Part shown: positions 6,465 to 15,333 of the stretch, piece after piece
Numbering within the stretch: position 1 is the stretch's first letter
How the letters are laid out: the number at the start of each line of letters is the position of its first letter
Assembly: GCA_958295895.1 (NCBI GenBank)
Contig: CATQHI010000002.1
Coordinates: 186,001-250,000 of the forward strand
Length of the DNA stretch: 64,000 nt
From: Saprospiraceae bacterium
GTDB lineage: Bacteria > Bacteroidota > Bacteroidia > Chitinophagales > Saprospiraceae
Direction of reading: 5' to 3'
Made by a program: the position numbers and the translations under genes
The notes under the pieces: generated by a model
Told to the model about the DNA's origin: nothing
The model's database searches: none
What the model saw: the letters and a program-made list of their open reading frames with translations, nothing else

Positions 6465-8900
6465 TTAGCCACCTAATCGTCCCGCCTCCTCCGGCTCCTC
6501 CCCAGGCTGAACCTGTCGCAGCGTACCACCCCCCAGCGGACGAACGTACGTCAACCGGAACAGCCGGTAGCGCGCACTCTCGGGTCGAAAGGTGGTAGCT
6601 AGATCGATAGCAAAGACTTCCCGGGTAAGTGCGCCCACGGAAGAGCGGATGGCCTGCGACTTACCCACATCCTCCACCGTCAGGTTGAGACTGCCCCACC
6701 TGCCCGGCAGCTCCTTGCGCAGGCCTGCGTTGACGGCTCCAAATCCGCGGTAGGTAGTAGCTCCGGAATAGAACCCGGCATTGTACCAGCCGGAAAGCTC
6801 CAGGGAGAAGTTTGCCGGTAAGGTGAAGTCCTGGGTAGTGTTCAGGGTGACGGTTCGGTAGGACTTGGTGATGGGGCTCAGGGTATACGATAGGGCGAAC
6901 TTGCGATAAGCCACTAGGGCGCTGTTACTCATAGACCACCACGCGGCCGGCTCCCACGGCAGGGTTAGTTGTAATTCCAGGGAGTTCTGGTAGTCGAGGT
7001 TGCGGGGTAATACTACGATGAAGGTCCCGCTTTCGTCGGAGGTGAACTGGTAGCGGGCGATCGGGGATTGCTCCCGGAGGTAGGCTAGGGAGAGCGATAG
7101 GCTACCCAACTGCTGCCGGGCCGTGTAGCGCCGAACTATGGCCGGCCGCAGACTAGCGTTACCGCTGAAGAAGGAGATCGGACCGCTGTAGGCCAGGTTG
7201 GCGGTGAGGTCCTGGTAGTTCGGTCGTTCAATGCGGGTACTGTAACTAAGGACTAGGCGGTTTGTCTCGCTGAAGGTGTGCTCATAGGTTAAGTTGGGAA
7301 AAAGCCGCCCGGTGTAGCGATCCTCGGTTGCGTTGGAGAACCGCTGGATCCAGTACTCGTAACGGGCGGCCACCGAAAGCTTGCCCCGTTCACCGATCTT
7401 TCTACTCCCGCCGAGGTAGGCTGCGTAGATATACTCCTGATTGCGGAGCGTCAGGGCGGTTCGGGGGTCGGCTAGCCACTCCCCCTGCGTGAGCCGCTCC
7501 AGGTAGCCTTCGTTGGTTGCTAGGGAGTAGGCGGTGCGAAAGCCTGTTTCTAGCTCAGTTCTTTCCCCCCACTGCCGTACCAGATCACCGCGCAGACTCA
7601 GCACGTCGATAGTAGTTTCATTAAGGGAGTGATTCTCGGGAGTGAAGATGGGATCTTCCGCTTCCGGGGCATCCAGGTTGACTCCGTTGAGGATGTTGCT
7701 CGCGGTGGACGTACCGTACCGCAGCCAGTCCAGTCGAATACCGGCATGCTCCCCGCTTTCGGAGTGGTGATCCAAGAATAAGCCCGGATTGATCGTATAG
7801 CGAGGCACCCGGCTGGCGATTTTGACCTGATTGGTGAACTCAGGCAGCGTGTTTCCAGGTAGTGGCGTGTAGGCGGCAAACGATTCATTGTCCTGACGAT
7901 CGTAGGTTAGCTGGCCCGCTAGATTCAATCCGTAGCTCAACTTCTCACCGACGCGTCGCTCCGCCCGGTAAGCAAAACTCTGGTCCGTGCGGCGGGATAC
8001 CGTGAGGTTGTCAAAATCGACCCCGATGGGACCACCGAGTAGGGATAGCTCCTCCGTACCGATACCCCTGAAGCCGGCCAGACCGTGGTCGTAGGCAAGT
8101 CGGTAGCTTCCGGACCAGTTGAACGTCTCACCCCCCCGGCCCAGTTGCAGGCCGATACTTCCCTTTTCCCGGTATCCGTATCCGGCGGCCAGTGAGAGTG
8201 AGCCGGCAGTCGTGGGTTCCATAAGTTCCTTGCGGTGAATGTGGATGATGGCACCGCCGTCAGCATCGTAGGAGGCCCCCGGGTTGTCGAGTAGCTCGAT
8301 GCGTGCGACCTGATCGGCCGGGAGTCCTTCCAGAAGGGTCAGTAGTGCGGCGGGGGGTAGTTGTTGACGCTGGCCATCGATCAGGACCGTGACACCGCCG
8401 CGGCCGTACAAACTCAGGGCTCCGTTGCGGCGATCTACGAACACCCCGGGCGACTGCTCCAGTACGGAAAGCACAGTACCCCCCTGACTCACTAAACTAG
8501 CGGCAACGTCTACCACTAATCCCTCAGCGGACTGGCTGAAGGAACGCCGCCGGGCGGACACTTCGGCAAGCGTCAGCTCAATACTAGCCGCAGGAAGCGT
8601 AATGCGGGCAAAATCCAGCGTAGAAGTACTATCGATAATGTCAAAAGGATCGGACATAAACTCCTCATAGCCAAGGCTACTGACCCGTAGCCGGTACGCA
8701 CCGGGCGGGGGAAGGGGAAGCGTGAAGATTCCTTCCGGACTGGTCACATCACCATGTACAAACGCCCCATCCAGTGTGCTGACCACCACGTTGGCAAAGG
8801 GCAGCTCCGTGCCCGTTGCATCTACGACCGCGCCCGTGATCTGACCGCACAGTATACAATGGTAGAATAGGAAACAAGCAAGGAGAAGTTGGCGCGCCAT
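6465..8900 (-). CDS. TonB-dependent receptor, outer membrane beta-barrel family
   Basis: This 811-residue outer-membrane protein has a signal peptide ending near CGQITGAVVD. A carboxypeptidase-regulatory-like beta-sandwich follows (ITGAVVDATGTELPFANVVV, about residues 20-105), then a plug (SLVSQGGTVLSVLEQSPGV, RGGVTVLIDGQRQ, about 135-225), and a long beta-barrel region of the OMP_b-brl_3 type rich in aromatic-ended strands. Receptors of this class lack a clear SusD partner and their substrates are mostly unknown. The gene is divergent from a LytS/LytTR pair starting at 9141, which could control it through the shared 240-bp region. The ligand cannot be read from the sequence. Confidence 0.88.
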   Translation of the reverse strand: MARQLLLACFLFYHCILCGQITGAVVDATGTELPFANVVVSTLDGAFVHGDVTSPEGIFTLPLPPPGAYRLRVSSLGYEEFMSDPFDIIDSTSTLDFARITLPAASIELTLAEVSARRRSFSQSAEGLVVDVAASLVSQGGTVLSVLEQSPGVFVDRRNGALSLYGRGGVTVLIDGQRQQLPPAALLTLLEGLPADQVARIELLDNPGASYDADGGAIIHIHRKELMEPTTAGSLSLAAGYGYREKGSIGLQLGRGGETFNWSGSYRLAYDHGLAGFRGIGTEELSLLGGPIGVDFDNLTVSRRTDQSFAYRAERRVGEKLSYGLNLAGQLTYDRQDNESFAAYTPLPGNTLPEFTNQVKIASRVPRYTINPGLFLDHHSESGEHAGIRLDWLRYGTSTASNILNGVNLDAPEAEDPIFTPENHSLNETTIDVLSLRGDLVRQWGERTELETGFRTAYSLATNEGYLERLTQGEWLADPRTALTLRNQEYIYAAYLGGSRKIGERGKLSVAARYEYWIQRFSNATEDRYTGRLFPNLTYEHTFSETNRLVLSYSTRIERPNYQDLTANLAYSGPISFFSGNASLRPAIVRRYTARQQLGSLSLSLAYLREQSPIARYQFTSDESGTFIVVLPRNLDYQNSLELQLTLPWEPAAWWSMSNSALVAYRKFALSYTLSPITKSYRTVTLNTTQDFTLPANFSLELSGWYNAGFYSGATTYRGFGAVNAGLRKELPGRWGSLNLTVEDVGKSQAIRSSVGALTREVFAIDLATTFRPESARYRLFRLTYVRPLGGGTLRQVQPGEEPEEAGRLGG

Positions 8901-9140
8901 AGCGTAAGGTGATAGGGACTACGAGCAGCAGTCAGGTGAAGGAGTAGGGCAAATCAAGCCCCGCGCTACGCCCTCACCAAAAGCATGTGCTGAAGGGGTA
9001 ATATGCCTTGACCATCCGTAGATATCATGGCCAGTGCCGGGATACGACCGTACGTCAAGCGGAGGCTACCGCTCATCAACTAGCCGGCCGGCTTACCTCC
9101 CCCGCCCCTATCTTAACCAGCTAATACTCCCTCCCGCCCC

Positions 9141-10271
9141 ATGGCCGCTGCCCGCCACTGGTTCTACCGCTACCGCCTGTACCACGTCCCCTTCTGGATG
9201 GCCTACCACCTATTCTGGTGGTCGCTCTATACGGGAAGCGTGTGGCTGGCGCTGGATGCCGTGACCTCCGGATTTTCGGCCACTAAATTTATGGGCTACG
9301 TGGTGGCTCAGGCGCTCGGTGTGTACTTTAACCTGTACTACCTTATGCCCCGCTACCTCGAGCGGGGGCGCTACGCGGTGTACTTCCCCACCCTGGCGGC
9401 GACGATCGCGGTAACTGCGGTGCTCACCCTGACGGGCTACTACGTGGCGGCCTGGCAGACCGAGACGTCCGTGGCCGAACTGTTTGACGTACGCACACCG
9501 GTGTTCTGGACGCTGCTGCTCAATAACGCCCTTCCATCGGCAGTGGCGAGTGCTACGCTGGCGATGAGTATCAAGCTGGGCAAAAATTACCTGCTGGCCC
9601 GCTCGCGGCAGCAGGACCTGGAAAAGGAGAACCTGCGGATGGAATTGCAGCTACTCAAGTCACAGCTCAGTCCACACTTTCTATTCAACTCCATCAACTC
9701 GATCTTCGTACTGATCCACAAGAGTCCGGACCTGGCCTCCGAGTCATTGGCCCGCTTTTCGCAGCTGCTCCGCTACCAGCTGTACGAGTGTGAAGAGCGG
9801 CAAATTGATGTGGCCCGAGAGGTGGCGTATCTGGAGGGGTTTATCGAGCTAGAAACGCTGCGCCAGGACCGTCACCTGGAAACCGACGTGGACGTTAGTT
9901 CTTTACCGGAGCCGGGTGCGGTGATCGCTCCCGGACTGCTACTCCCCTTCATCGAGAATGCCTTCAAACACGTCTCCCAGTACCGGGGTGGCAACAACTG
10001 GATCCACCTTCACCTATCGATCAGGGGAACAGTATTACAGCTAAGGGTGGAAAACACCTACTCAGAGGATTCTTCAGGTGAGGTAGGTAGAATCGGAGGA
10101 GTAGGGCTACCGAACGTCCGGCGGCGGTTGGAGCTGCTCTATCCCGACCGGCACCAGCTCGCTATTCACCAGCGGGAGGGCGTCTACCACGTACGACTCG
10201 ACCTACAGCTTGCGACGACCGGGCAGGCCCTTACAAAACCCGAGGTACTAGAATTAAGTACCCCACGCTGA
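9141..10271 (+). CDS. LytS-type sensor histidine kinase
   Basis: This 376-residue kinase has an N-terminal membrane region with about four helices (WMAYHLFWWSLYTGSVWLAL, FPTLAATIAVTAVLTLTGYY and others), a short coiled coil (QQDLEKENLRMELQLLKSQL) and a His_kinase domain. The phospho-acceptor motif is LSPHFLFNSINSIF near residue 180. The N-box is LLPFIENAFKHV near 270 and the G-box is GGVGLPNVRRRLELLYP. The membrane part has no recognised ligand-binding domain. Its stop overlaps the start of the LytTR regulator (TGATG), so the two are a coupled two-component system. The divergent TonB-dependent receptor is a candidate target. Confidence 0.92.
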   Translation: MAAARHWFYRYRLYHVPFWMAYHLFWWSLYTGSVWLALDAVTSGFSATKFMGYVVAQALGVYFNLYYLMPRYLERGRYAVYFPTLAATIAVTAVLTLTGYYVAAWQTETSVAELFDVRTPVFWTLLLNNALPSAVASATLAMSIKLGKNYLLARSRQQDLEKENLRMELQLLKSQLSPHFLFNSINSIFVLIHKSPDLASESLARFSQLLRYQLYECEERQIDVAREVAYLEGFIELETLRQDRHLETDVDVSSLPEPGAVIAPGLLLPFIENAFKHVSQYRGGNNWIHLHLSIRGTVLQLRVENTYSEDSSGEVGRIGGVGLPNVRRRLELLYPDRHQLAIHQREGVYHVRLDLQLATTGQALTKPEVLELSTPR

Positions 10272-10999
10272 TGGACGCCGCACCACCACTGAAGTGTCTG
10301 ATCGTCGACGACGAACCGCTGGCACGGGAAGGTCTCCTGAACTACGTGCGGGAGATCGATTTTTTGCAGACCGTTGGCACGGCCAATAATCCCATTGAGT
10401 TGACTCAACTATTAGATCGGGATACCGTAGACCTCGTCTTTCTCGATATTCAGATGCCGAAGATGAGTGGGGTGGATTTTTTGCGGCAGCACCGCCACCT
10501 GCCTTCCGTCATTCTCACAACCGCTTTTCCAGGCTACGCCTTAGAGGGCTACGCGCTGGATGTAGTCGACTACCTGCTCAAGCCCATCACCTTCACCCGC
10601 TTCTTTCAGGCGGTGTCGAAGGTGAGACGTCGGCACGCTTCCCCTGCCGCGGTCACCTCGGAAGCGGCGGTGCTCGACTATTTCTACATCAAGTGTGAGC
10701 AGCGGTACGAGCGCATCCAGATTGACGAGGTGCTGTACGTCAAGGCGCTACAGAACTACGTCGAGATTTACACCCTACGTGGCCGTTTTGTGACCCTGCT
10801 TTCGCTTAGTACGGTAGCGGAGTATGTGGGGGGACATTCCTTTCTGCGGGTGCATAAGTCTTACCTGGTGCCAGTAGATCGTATTGATACGATTGATGGT
10901 AGTGAGCTGCTGATCGGGGAACACCGGGTGCCGATCAGCCGGAGTCAGCGGGGTGAGGTACTGGAGCAGGTGGTGGAGGGTAAGCTTTGGAAAAAGTAA
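10271..10999 (+). CDS. LytTR family response regulator
   Basis: This 242-residue transcription factor carries a receiver domain at residues 1-120, with acidic pocket IVDDEPLAR, phospho-acceptor Asp in LVFLDIQMPKMSG, conserved Thr in ILTTAFPGYAL and Lys in DYLLKPITF. A LytTR DNA-binding domain follows (FYIKCEQRYERIQIDEV, VEIYTLRGRFVTLLSLSTV, FLRVHKSYLVPVDRI, about 135-238). It is translated from an ATG overlapping the kinase stop. LytTR proteins bind direct repeats upstream of their targets; I could not identify such a pair with confidence in the 8901-9140 region. Confidence 0.94.
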   Translation: MDAAPPLKCLIVDDEPLAREGLLNYVREIDFLQTVGTANNPIELTQLLDRDTVDLVFLDIQMPKMSGVDFLRQHRHLPSVILTTAFPGYALEGYALDVVDYLLKPITFTRFFQAVSKVRRRHASPAAVTSEAAVLDYFYIKCEQRYERIQIDEVLYVKALQNYVEIYTLRGRFVTLLSLSTVAEYVGGHSFLRVHKSYLVPVDRIDTIDGSELLIGEHRVPISRSQRGEVLEQVVEGKLWKK

Positions 11000-11240
11000 A
11001 GTTGACTCCTGCACTTGACTAGGTCTTTCTTAGCTAACTATTATCGTACAGCCATAGAAGCAACTGGATGTATCCGACGGTCAGGCCGGGCACGGTCAGC
11101 AGGAGACCAGCTCCACAACCTACTTCCCTCAAACCGTTCCACTAATCCCCGTATCCCCTCCTGCACTTGCCCCAACACCACCGTCCGCCCCTCATGCCCC
11201 TCGTACCTTGACCACCAAGCTACAAAAGATGACCCCCCAG

Positions 11241-11284
11241 TGAGTAGATCAGGAAGTTTCGCTTGAGTAAATCAGGAAGTTTCG
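11241..11284 (+). promoter_or_regulatory. tandem 21-bp repeat just upstream of the DUF4143 ATPase
   Basis: GATCAGGAAGTTTCG and AATCAGGAAGTTTCG occur as the main parts of two 21-bp units (11241-11261 and 11264-11284, one mismatch, 23-bp period). The second ends 11 bp before the ATG at 11296 and is followed by TACATTAG, a weak match to a -7 box. This may be a duplicated promoter or operator. Confidence 0.5.
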
Positions 11285-11295
11285 TACATTAGTGT

Positions 11296-12459
11296 ATGAT
11301 CATTCCAAGATTACTCGCCGCTCATTTAGCGGAACTGGGGAAGTACTATCCGGTTATCAGTCTCACCGGGCCGCGACAGGCGGGAAAGACTACCTTACTC
11401 AGCGAGCTGTATCCTGGTTACCGCTATGTATCGCTTGAGGAGCTGGACGTTCGGGAGGAGGCTCTGCGTGATCCGCGCTCGTTTCTGGAGAAGTACGACC
11501 GGCGCGTCATCTTCGACGAAGCGCAGCGGGTGCCAGCCTTGTTTAATTACCTGCAGGGGGTGGTCGATGCCGACCGCGAGCCGGGGCGCTTCATTTTGTC
11601 GGGCTCACAAAATTTTTTGCTCCACAAAAGCATCACGCAGTCGCTGGCCGGTCGGGTGGGTATCGCGCGGCTATTTCCACTCGATTGCAGCGAGCTGGCA
11701 ACTGTCGGCCTACTACCTACTTCACCGGGCGAAGCCATACTAAAGGGGTTCTATCCTAATTCCTATACCACCGGTGTGCCCCCCCGCTACTTCTACCCCG
11801 ACTACATTTCCAGCTACCTGGAACGGGACGTGCCGAACTTCATCAACCCAAGCAACCTAGCTACTTTTCTACAGTTCTTGCAGGTCTGTGCCCATTATGC
11901 GGGGCAGCTCACCAATCTCAGCCGCATGGCGACGATGACTGGGGTAAGTGTCAAGACCGTGAATGCCTGGCTGTCGATCCTGGAGATGAGCTACATCGTC
12001 TTTCGGGTCGGGCCTTACTTCAAAAACTTCGGGAAGCGACTTACTAAAGCACCCAAACTGTATTTCTACGATACCGGCCTGCTTTGCCACCTCCTGGGTA
12101 TTCGGTCGATCGATGAGCTAACACACAGCAAGGAGTATGGCGCGGCGTTTGAAAACCTGATTCTCGCTGACCGGATGAAATCGCTTTACCACACCGGCGA
12201 AAAGCCGCAACTGTACTTCTTTCGCGATCAGCACGGGGTGGAGGTCGACCTACTGGAGGGCAGCGCCACCCGCCTTTCCCTGACGGAGATAAAATCCGGT
12301 AAGACCTACAGCAGTCAGTGGGACGCCAACATCCGTAAGATCGGCGCCCTTAGCGACGTATCGGTGACTTACCGGGTGGTCTATGGTGGTGAAGAGGAGA
12401 TGCGGGTGGGGGAGACGGTGGTGGTGCCTTGGTACGGTACCGGGGGGGAGCGTCGCTGA
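11296..12459 (+). CDS. ATP-binding protein with AAA_14 and DUF4143 domains
   Basis: This protein has 387 residues. The N-terminal AAA_14 ATPase carries Walker A GPRQAGKTTLLSEL (residues 26-39), Walker B RRVIFDEAQRVP near 74 and sensor segment FILSGSQNFLL. A winged-helix stretch (LSRMATMTGVSVKTVNAWL) precedes the DUF4143 domain with KAPKLYFYDTGLLCHLLG and the nuclease-like ending QLYFFRDQHGVEVDLL...LTEIKSGKTY, where E..D/E.K residues resemble a PD-(D/E)XK core. The family is common and mobile in Bacteroidota and its role is unknown; some members have been proposed as toxin or defence genes. It is monocistronic here, with a repeated upstream element. Confidence 0.92.
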   Translation: MIIPRLLAAHLAELGKYYPVISLTGPRQAGKTTLLSELYPGYRYVSLEELDVREEALRDPRSFLEKYDRRVIFDEAQRVPALFNYLQGVVDADREPGRFILSGSQNFLLHKSITQSLAGRVGIARLFPLDCSELATVGLLPTSPGEAILKGFYPNSYTTGVPPRYFYPDYISSYLERDVPNFINPSNLATFLQFLQVCAHYAGQLTNLSRMATMTGVSVKTVNAWLSILEMSYIVFRVGPYFKNFGKRLTKAPKLYFYDTGLLCHLLGIRSIDELTHSKEYGAAFENLILADRMKSLYHTGEKPQLYFFRDQHGVEVDLLEGSATRLSLTEIKSGKTYSSQWDANIRKIGALSDVSVTYRVVYGGEEEMRVGETVVVPWYGTGGERR

Positions 12460-12573
12460 TCTCCCGCAGCTTCGAGTCGCGTAGGGTGACGCGTGCGTAG
12501 TCCAGCCTGGTAAGTTGCCGCAGTAGTTGTTCTTCGAGGACGGCTTCGGACTGGGTGGTAAATAAGAGTAATA

Positions 12574-12657
12574 GGGCGGGGACGCAGGTGCAAAGGTTCG
12601 CGCACAGCAACAGAAATCGCATGCCGGGTAGTTGTTCCCGCACCTGCGGCCCCGCCC
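12574..12657. repeat. two facing copies of the dispersed GC-rich motif
   Basis: A forward copy, GGGCGGGGACGCAGGTGCAA (12574-12593, one mismatch), and an exact reverse copy, GCACCTGCGGCCCCGCCC (12640-12657), lie about 46 bp apart as an inverted pair. They sit between the convergent DUF4143 and T9SS-cargo genes and could form a strong hairpin in either transcript. A 12622-start minus-strand reading frame with a signal-like N-terminus overlaps the pair; I do not call it a gene. Confidence 0.85.
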
Positions 12658-12684
12658 CTTTTTTTGTCGGCCCTACGCTGCGGT

Positions 12685-15234
12685 TCAGCGCACAATCACC
12701 CGCCGGCGTGCCGTAGGACGGCCGTCACCACTAACGACGAGAAAATAGGCACCGGCGGGTAGCTCACCCAGCGACAGCGCATAGCGGTTACGTACACCCC
12801 TAACTGCCCGTAACCGCTGCCCGGAGAGACTATAAACGGCCAAATCATAGGACCCCGCCGCTGACGGTAGCTCCACGGTGAGTAGATCGGTGGTCGGGTT
12901 AGGATATACTTCAACGGGTATCCCGTCAAAATTCGACAGGGTCTCGTCAGACAGCAGAATATCATCCTGCTCCAAATAGGTTCCACACCGGCGCGTACTA
13001 GACCCTAAATACTGCAGCACCACCGACTGAGGGCCAGCCTGAGTGCTGATATCATCAAGGTCGAACGGTACGCGCTCCACGTAAACAGGCCCCGGATTTG
13101 CATCCAGCCCAGCTTGGTCAAAGCCGCAGGTGTCATTATCCGCAAAGTTTGTGGGCGTAGACAGTCGCTGATGAAACAGCCCACAGCTGTCGCGGAAGAC
13201 CTTCAGTACATCCGAGTACTCCGCTCCGGAGCGAGTACTGTCCTGGCGAGCGCCCGGTTGGCGGAACATTGCTTCGGGTAGCCGTGGCTGAGAAAACGTG
13301 AATACCGTATCTAGCGCGAACGGAACCCTCACGGCCTGCTCGTAACGGTAAAGATCGGCTGCCACTTCGTAGGTGTACATTCCAGCCTGAGAGGAATCCA
13401 CCGCCAGAACCACCACCGTAAAGAAACTTCCGGCAAACCCTTCCCGGCCGACGAAGGGTTCGTCTAAGTAATAAGGGTTAGAGGCCGCAATCTGAAAGGT
13501 ATCCCCCACCTGCGCCAGTCCGTAGCTAGCTGTCAACGGGAGTTGTACACCCAGCGCCGGCTCGCTCAGACCCGCCAGGGTGAGGGGCAACCCTTCCTGT
13601 CCGATCCGGTAAAACCGGCTACCATCCACTAGTCCGGCGTGTTTGGCGACGGTCACCGTAGGGCCGGCCGCATCCCCCTCCTCCGTAAAGAAGCCGATAG
13701 CTTTCAGGGTGTCAGTCATACCCAGTACCGTAGCTGGAGTTTCTGACAAGACTTCCGCATAGAGCCTAACTCCCGAGCTGTCACGGGCCACCCAGCGGGT
13801 ACCCACCGCGGCAGCTTGGTAGAGTACGAGTGGTGCATCCGCACCAAAGTGCATGACGGTGCTGTCCGCTGTCTGGCAGATGCGGTAGCCAAAGGGCGAG
13901 GGCACCTTAATCACACAGCTCCCATCTTCGTGGTATACTTCCTCGAGGGAGCCGTAAAGCTCACCGCACCCGAGACTATCGAGCTTCACCCCATAGAACT
14001 CGGTGTCGAATCCAAACGTACGCGAACTGAAGTCTGGATTTCCGTACAGGTACTGTACCCCGGGGCGGAAGAGCTGATAATCGGTTGCGGCGGCGGGCGA
14101 CGGCGGGGACGCCGGTGCCACGACTTTGATGGACACGGTACGCACCGTGGCCAGTCCCGTAGGGGCCGGGGGGCCGTTATCCTTCGCACGAAGAACGACA
14201 AAGTACGCCTGCTTGCTGATGTCGGCGAAGGTGGGGGTCCAACGAAAGGTTTTCCGTAGAGGATCGGCTTGTATATTTTCTGTAGGCTGAAAAGTAGCCG
14301 GATTATCGGCTAACTCGAAGGGCCGACCACCGGCCGTCAGCTCCACCTGCTGATCCTCGGAAGGGGAACCCGTGGCTACTACTTCAAATTCTACTACCTC
14401 ACCAGCGACCACACTGATCTCCTGCTGCGCCACTTCCATGCCGGGGGGCTGGTTCATGCAGTCATCAACGAATAGCTGTAGGTCCCGTACAAGCGTATCC
14501 AGGGCAATGCCGTTACGGAACGACTTGACCACGTAGGTGAGGTTGTACTCGCCCGGTAGCGTGGGCTTGTCCCAGGTAATTTGCCCGGTACGGGGGTCGA
14601 TGGAGATAATTCCGTTGGAACCAGCTACCGCGTTGGGCAGCACGTAATTGGGGATCTCGGCACGGGCCCCATAGGTAGGAATGGTAAACTCAAACGCCAA
14701 ACTGTCGCCGTCTACATCAAAGGCACCGGGGTTGTGGGTCCATACCGAACCGATACATGTATTGTCGGTCGGATCCTGAGTGAGCTCCGGTGAGCTATTG
14801 CACCCACCATTCAGAACCGGATTGACCAGCGCAAAGGAGGTAAATACACTAAACGGGATATTCAGCGAGCGGGGGATGTTACGTATGCCGCGTACCCGGT
14901 TTACATCCTCAAAGCTCAGGACGTAGCGTCCAAAACTCACGTACCGGTGGCACAGCGTATACTCGTTACGCTGGACTCCGGGCGTTACTATAGTAATCTG
15001 GGTCCGAGCGATCATCTCACTAGTACCGTCCCCCCAGTCGAGTAGCAGGCTGTCTCGGTCTACCTCCGTCTGTATGGTTTCGGTGTAGGTGATGATGGTG
15101 GCGCAGGCCGTAAGCTGATCAGCGGGGCTATTGCAGCCGGCGGTGCGGACGATAATCTCGCCGGCGCGGTTGTGGGTAGCCAAAAGCAGGGTGGGAAGAA
15201 AAGCGAAGAAAGTGAGTATAAGGCGTAGACACAT
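12685..15234 (-). CDS. secreted protein with type IX secretion C-terminal sorting domain
   Basis: This 849-residue protein has a signal peptide (MCLRLILTFFAFLPTLLLA). The N-terminal region starting THNRAGEIIVRTAG and containing TLCHRYVSFGRYVLSFED is common in large surface proteins of Bacteroidota, and cadherin/Ig-like segments follow (FDVDGDSLAFEFTIPTYGA, GEYNLTYVVKSFRNG). The final 75 residues form a type A sorting domain (VEVYPNPTTDLLTVELP, YDLAVYSLSGQRL, ELPAGAYFLVVSGDG), which directs export through the type IX system and surface attachment. Its target or binding partner is unknown. It is the last gene of a minus-strand surface-protein cluster, about 100 bp after the DUF4249 gene. Confidence 0.88.
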   Translation of the reverse strand: MCLRLILTFFAFLPTLLLATHNRAGEIIVRTAGCNSPADQLTACATIITYTETIQTEVDRDSLLLDWGDGTSEMIARTQITIVTPGVQRNEYTLCHRYVSFGRYVLSFEDVNRVRGIRNIPRSLNIPFSVFTSFALVNPVLNGGCNSSPELTQDPTDNTCIGSVWTHNPGAFDVDGDSLAFEFTIPTYGARAEIPNYVLPNAVAGSNGIISIDPRTGQITWDKPTLPGEYNLTYVVKSFRNGIALDTLVRDLQLFVDDCMNQPPGMEVAQQEISVVAGEVVEFEVVATGSPSEDQQVELTAGGRPFELADNPATFQPTENIQADPLRKTFRWTPTFADISKQAYFVVLRAKDNGPPAPTGLATVRTVSIKVVAPASPPSPAAATDYQLFRPGVQYLYGNPDFSSRTFGFDTEFYGVKLDSLGCGELYGSLEEVYHEDGSCVIKVPSPFGYRICQTADSTVMHFGADAPLVLYQAAAVGTRWVARDSSGVRLYAEVLSETPATVLGMTDTLKAIGFFTEEGDAAGPTVTVAKHAGLVDGSRFYRIGQEGLPLTLAGLSEPALGVQLPLTASYGLAQVGDTFQIAASNPYYLDEPFVGREGFAGSFFTVVVLAVDSSQAGMYTYEVAADLYRYEQAVRVPFALDTVFTFSQPRLPEAMFRQPGARQDSTRSGAEYSDVLKVFRDSCGLFHQRLSTPTNFADNDTCGFDQAGLDANPGPVYVERVPFDLDDISTQAGPQSVVLQYLGSSTRRCGTYLEQDDILLSDETLSNFDGIPVEVYPNPTTDLLTVELPSAAGSYDLAVYSLSGQRLRAVRGVRNRYALSLGELPAGAYFLVVSGDGRPTARRRVIVR

Positions 15235-15333
15235 GTGAAGTCAGTTCATGAGAGTTGGCCGGGGAAAAGGCCGGTTCCTAGAAGCAACGCGTGAATTTTG
15301 GATTGCTTGTGCCCAATACAGAGTGATCAAATC

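Noticed and set aside
8901-9140. LytTR binding repeats in the region between the receptor and the sensor kinase
   Set aside because: No pair of direct repeats with the expected spacing stands out. Only a weak TATCTTAA box at 9109 is visible.
11015-11266. 83-codon plus-strand frame between the LytTR and DUF4143 genes
   Set aside because: Composition is Pro/Ser/Thr-rich without domain features, and the frame runs into the tandem upstream repeats. It is better explained as open intergenic sequence.
12350-12643. Minus-strand reading frame with a signal-like start (MRFLLLCANLCTCVPALLLLF)
   Set aside because: The hydrophobic start is partly encoded by a copy of the dispersed motif. The frame soon enters the antisense of the DUF4143 gene, with Pro-rich non-protein-like sequence and no homology that I recognise.
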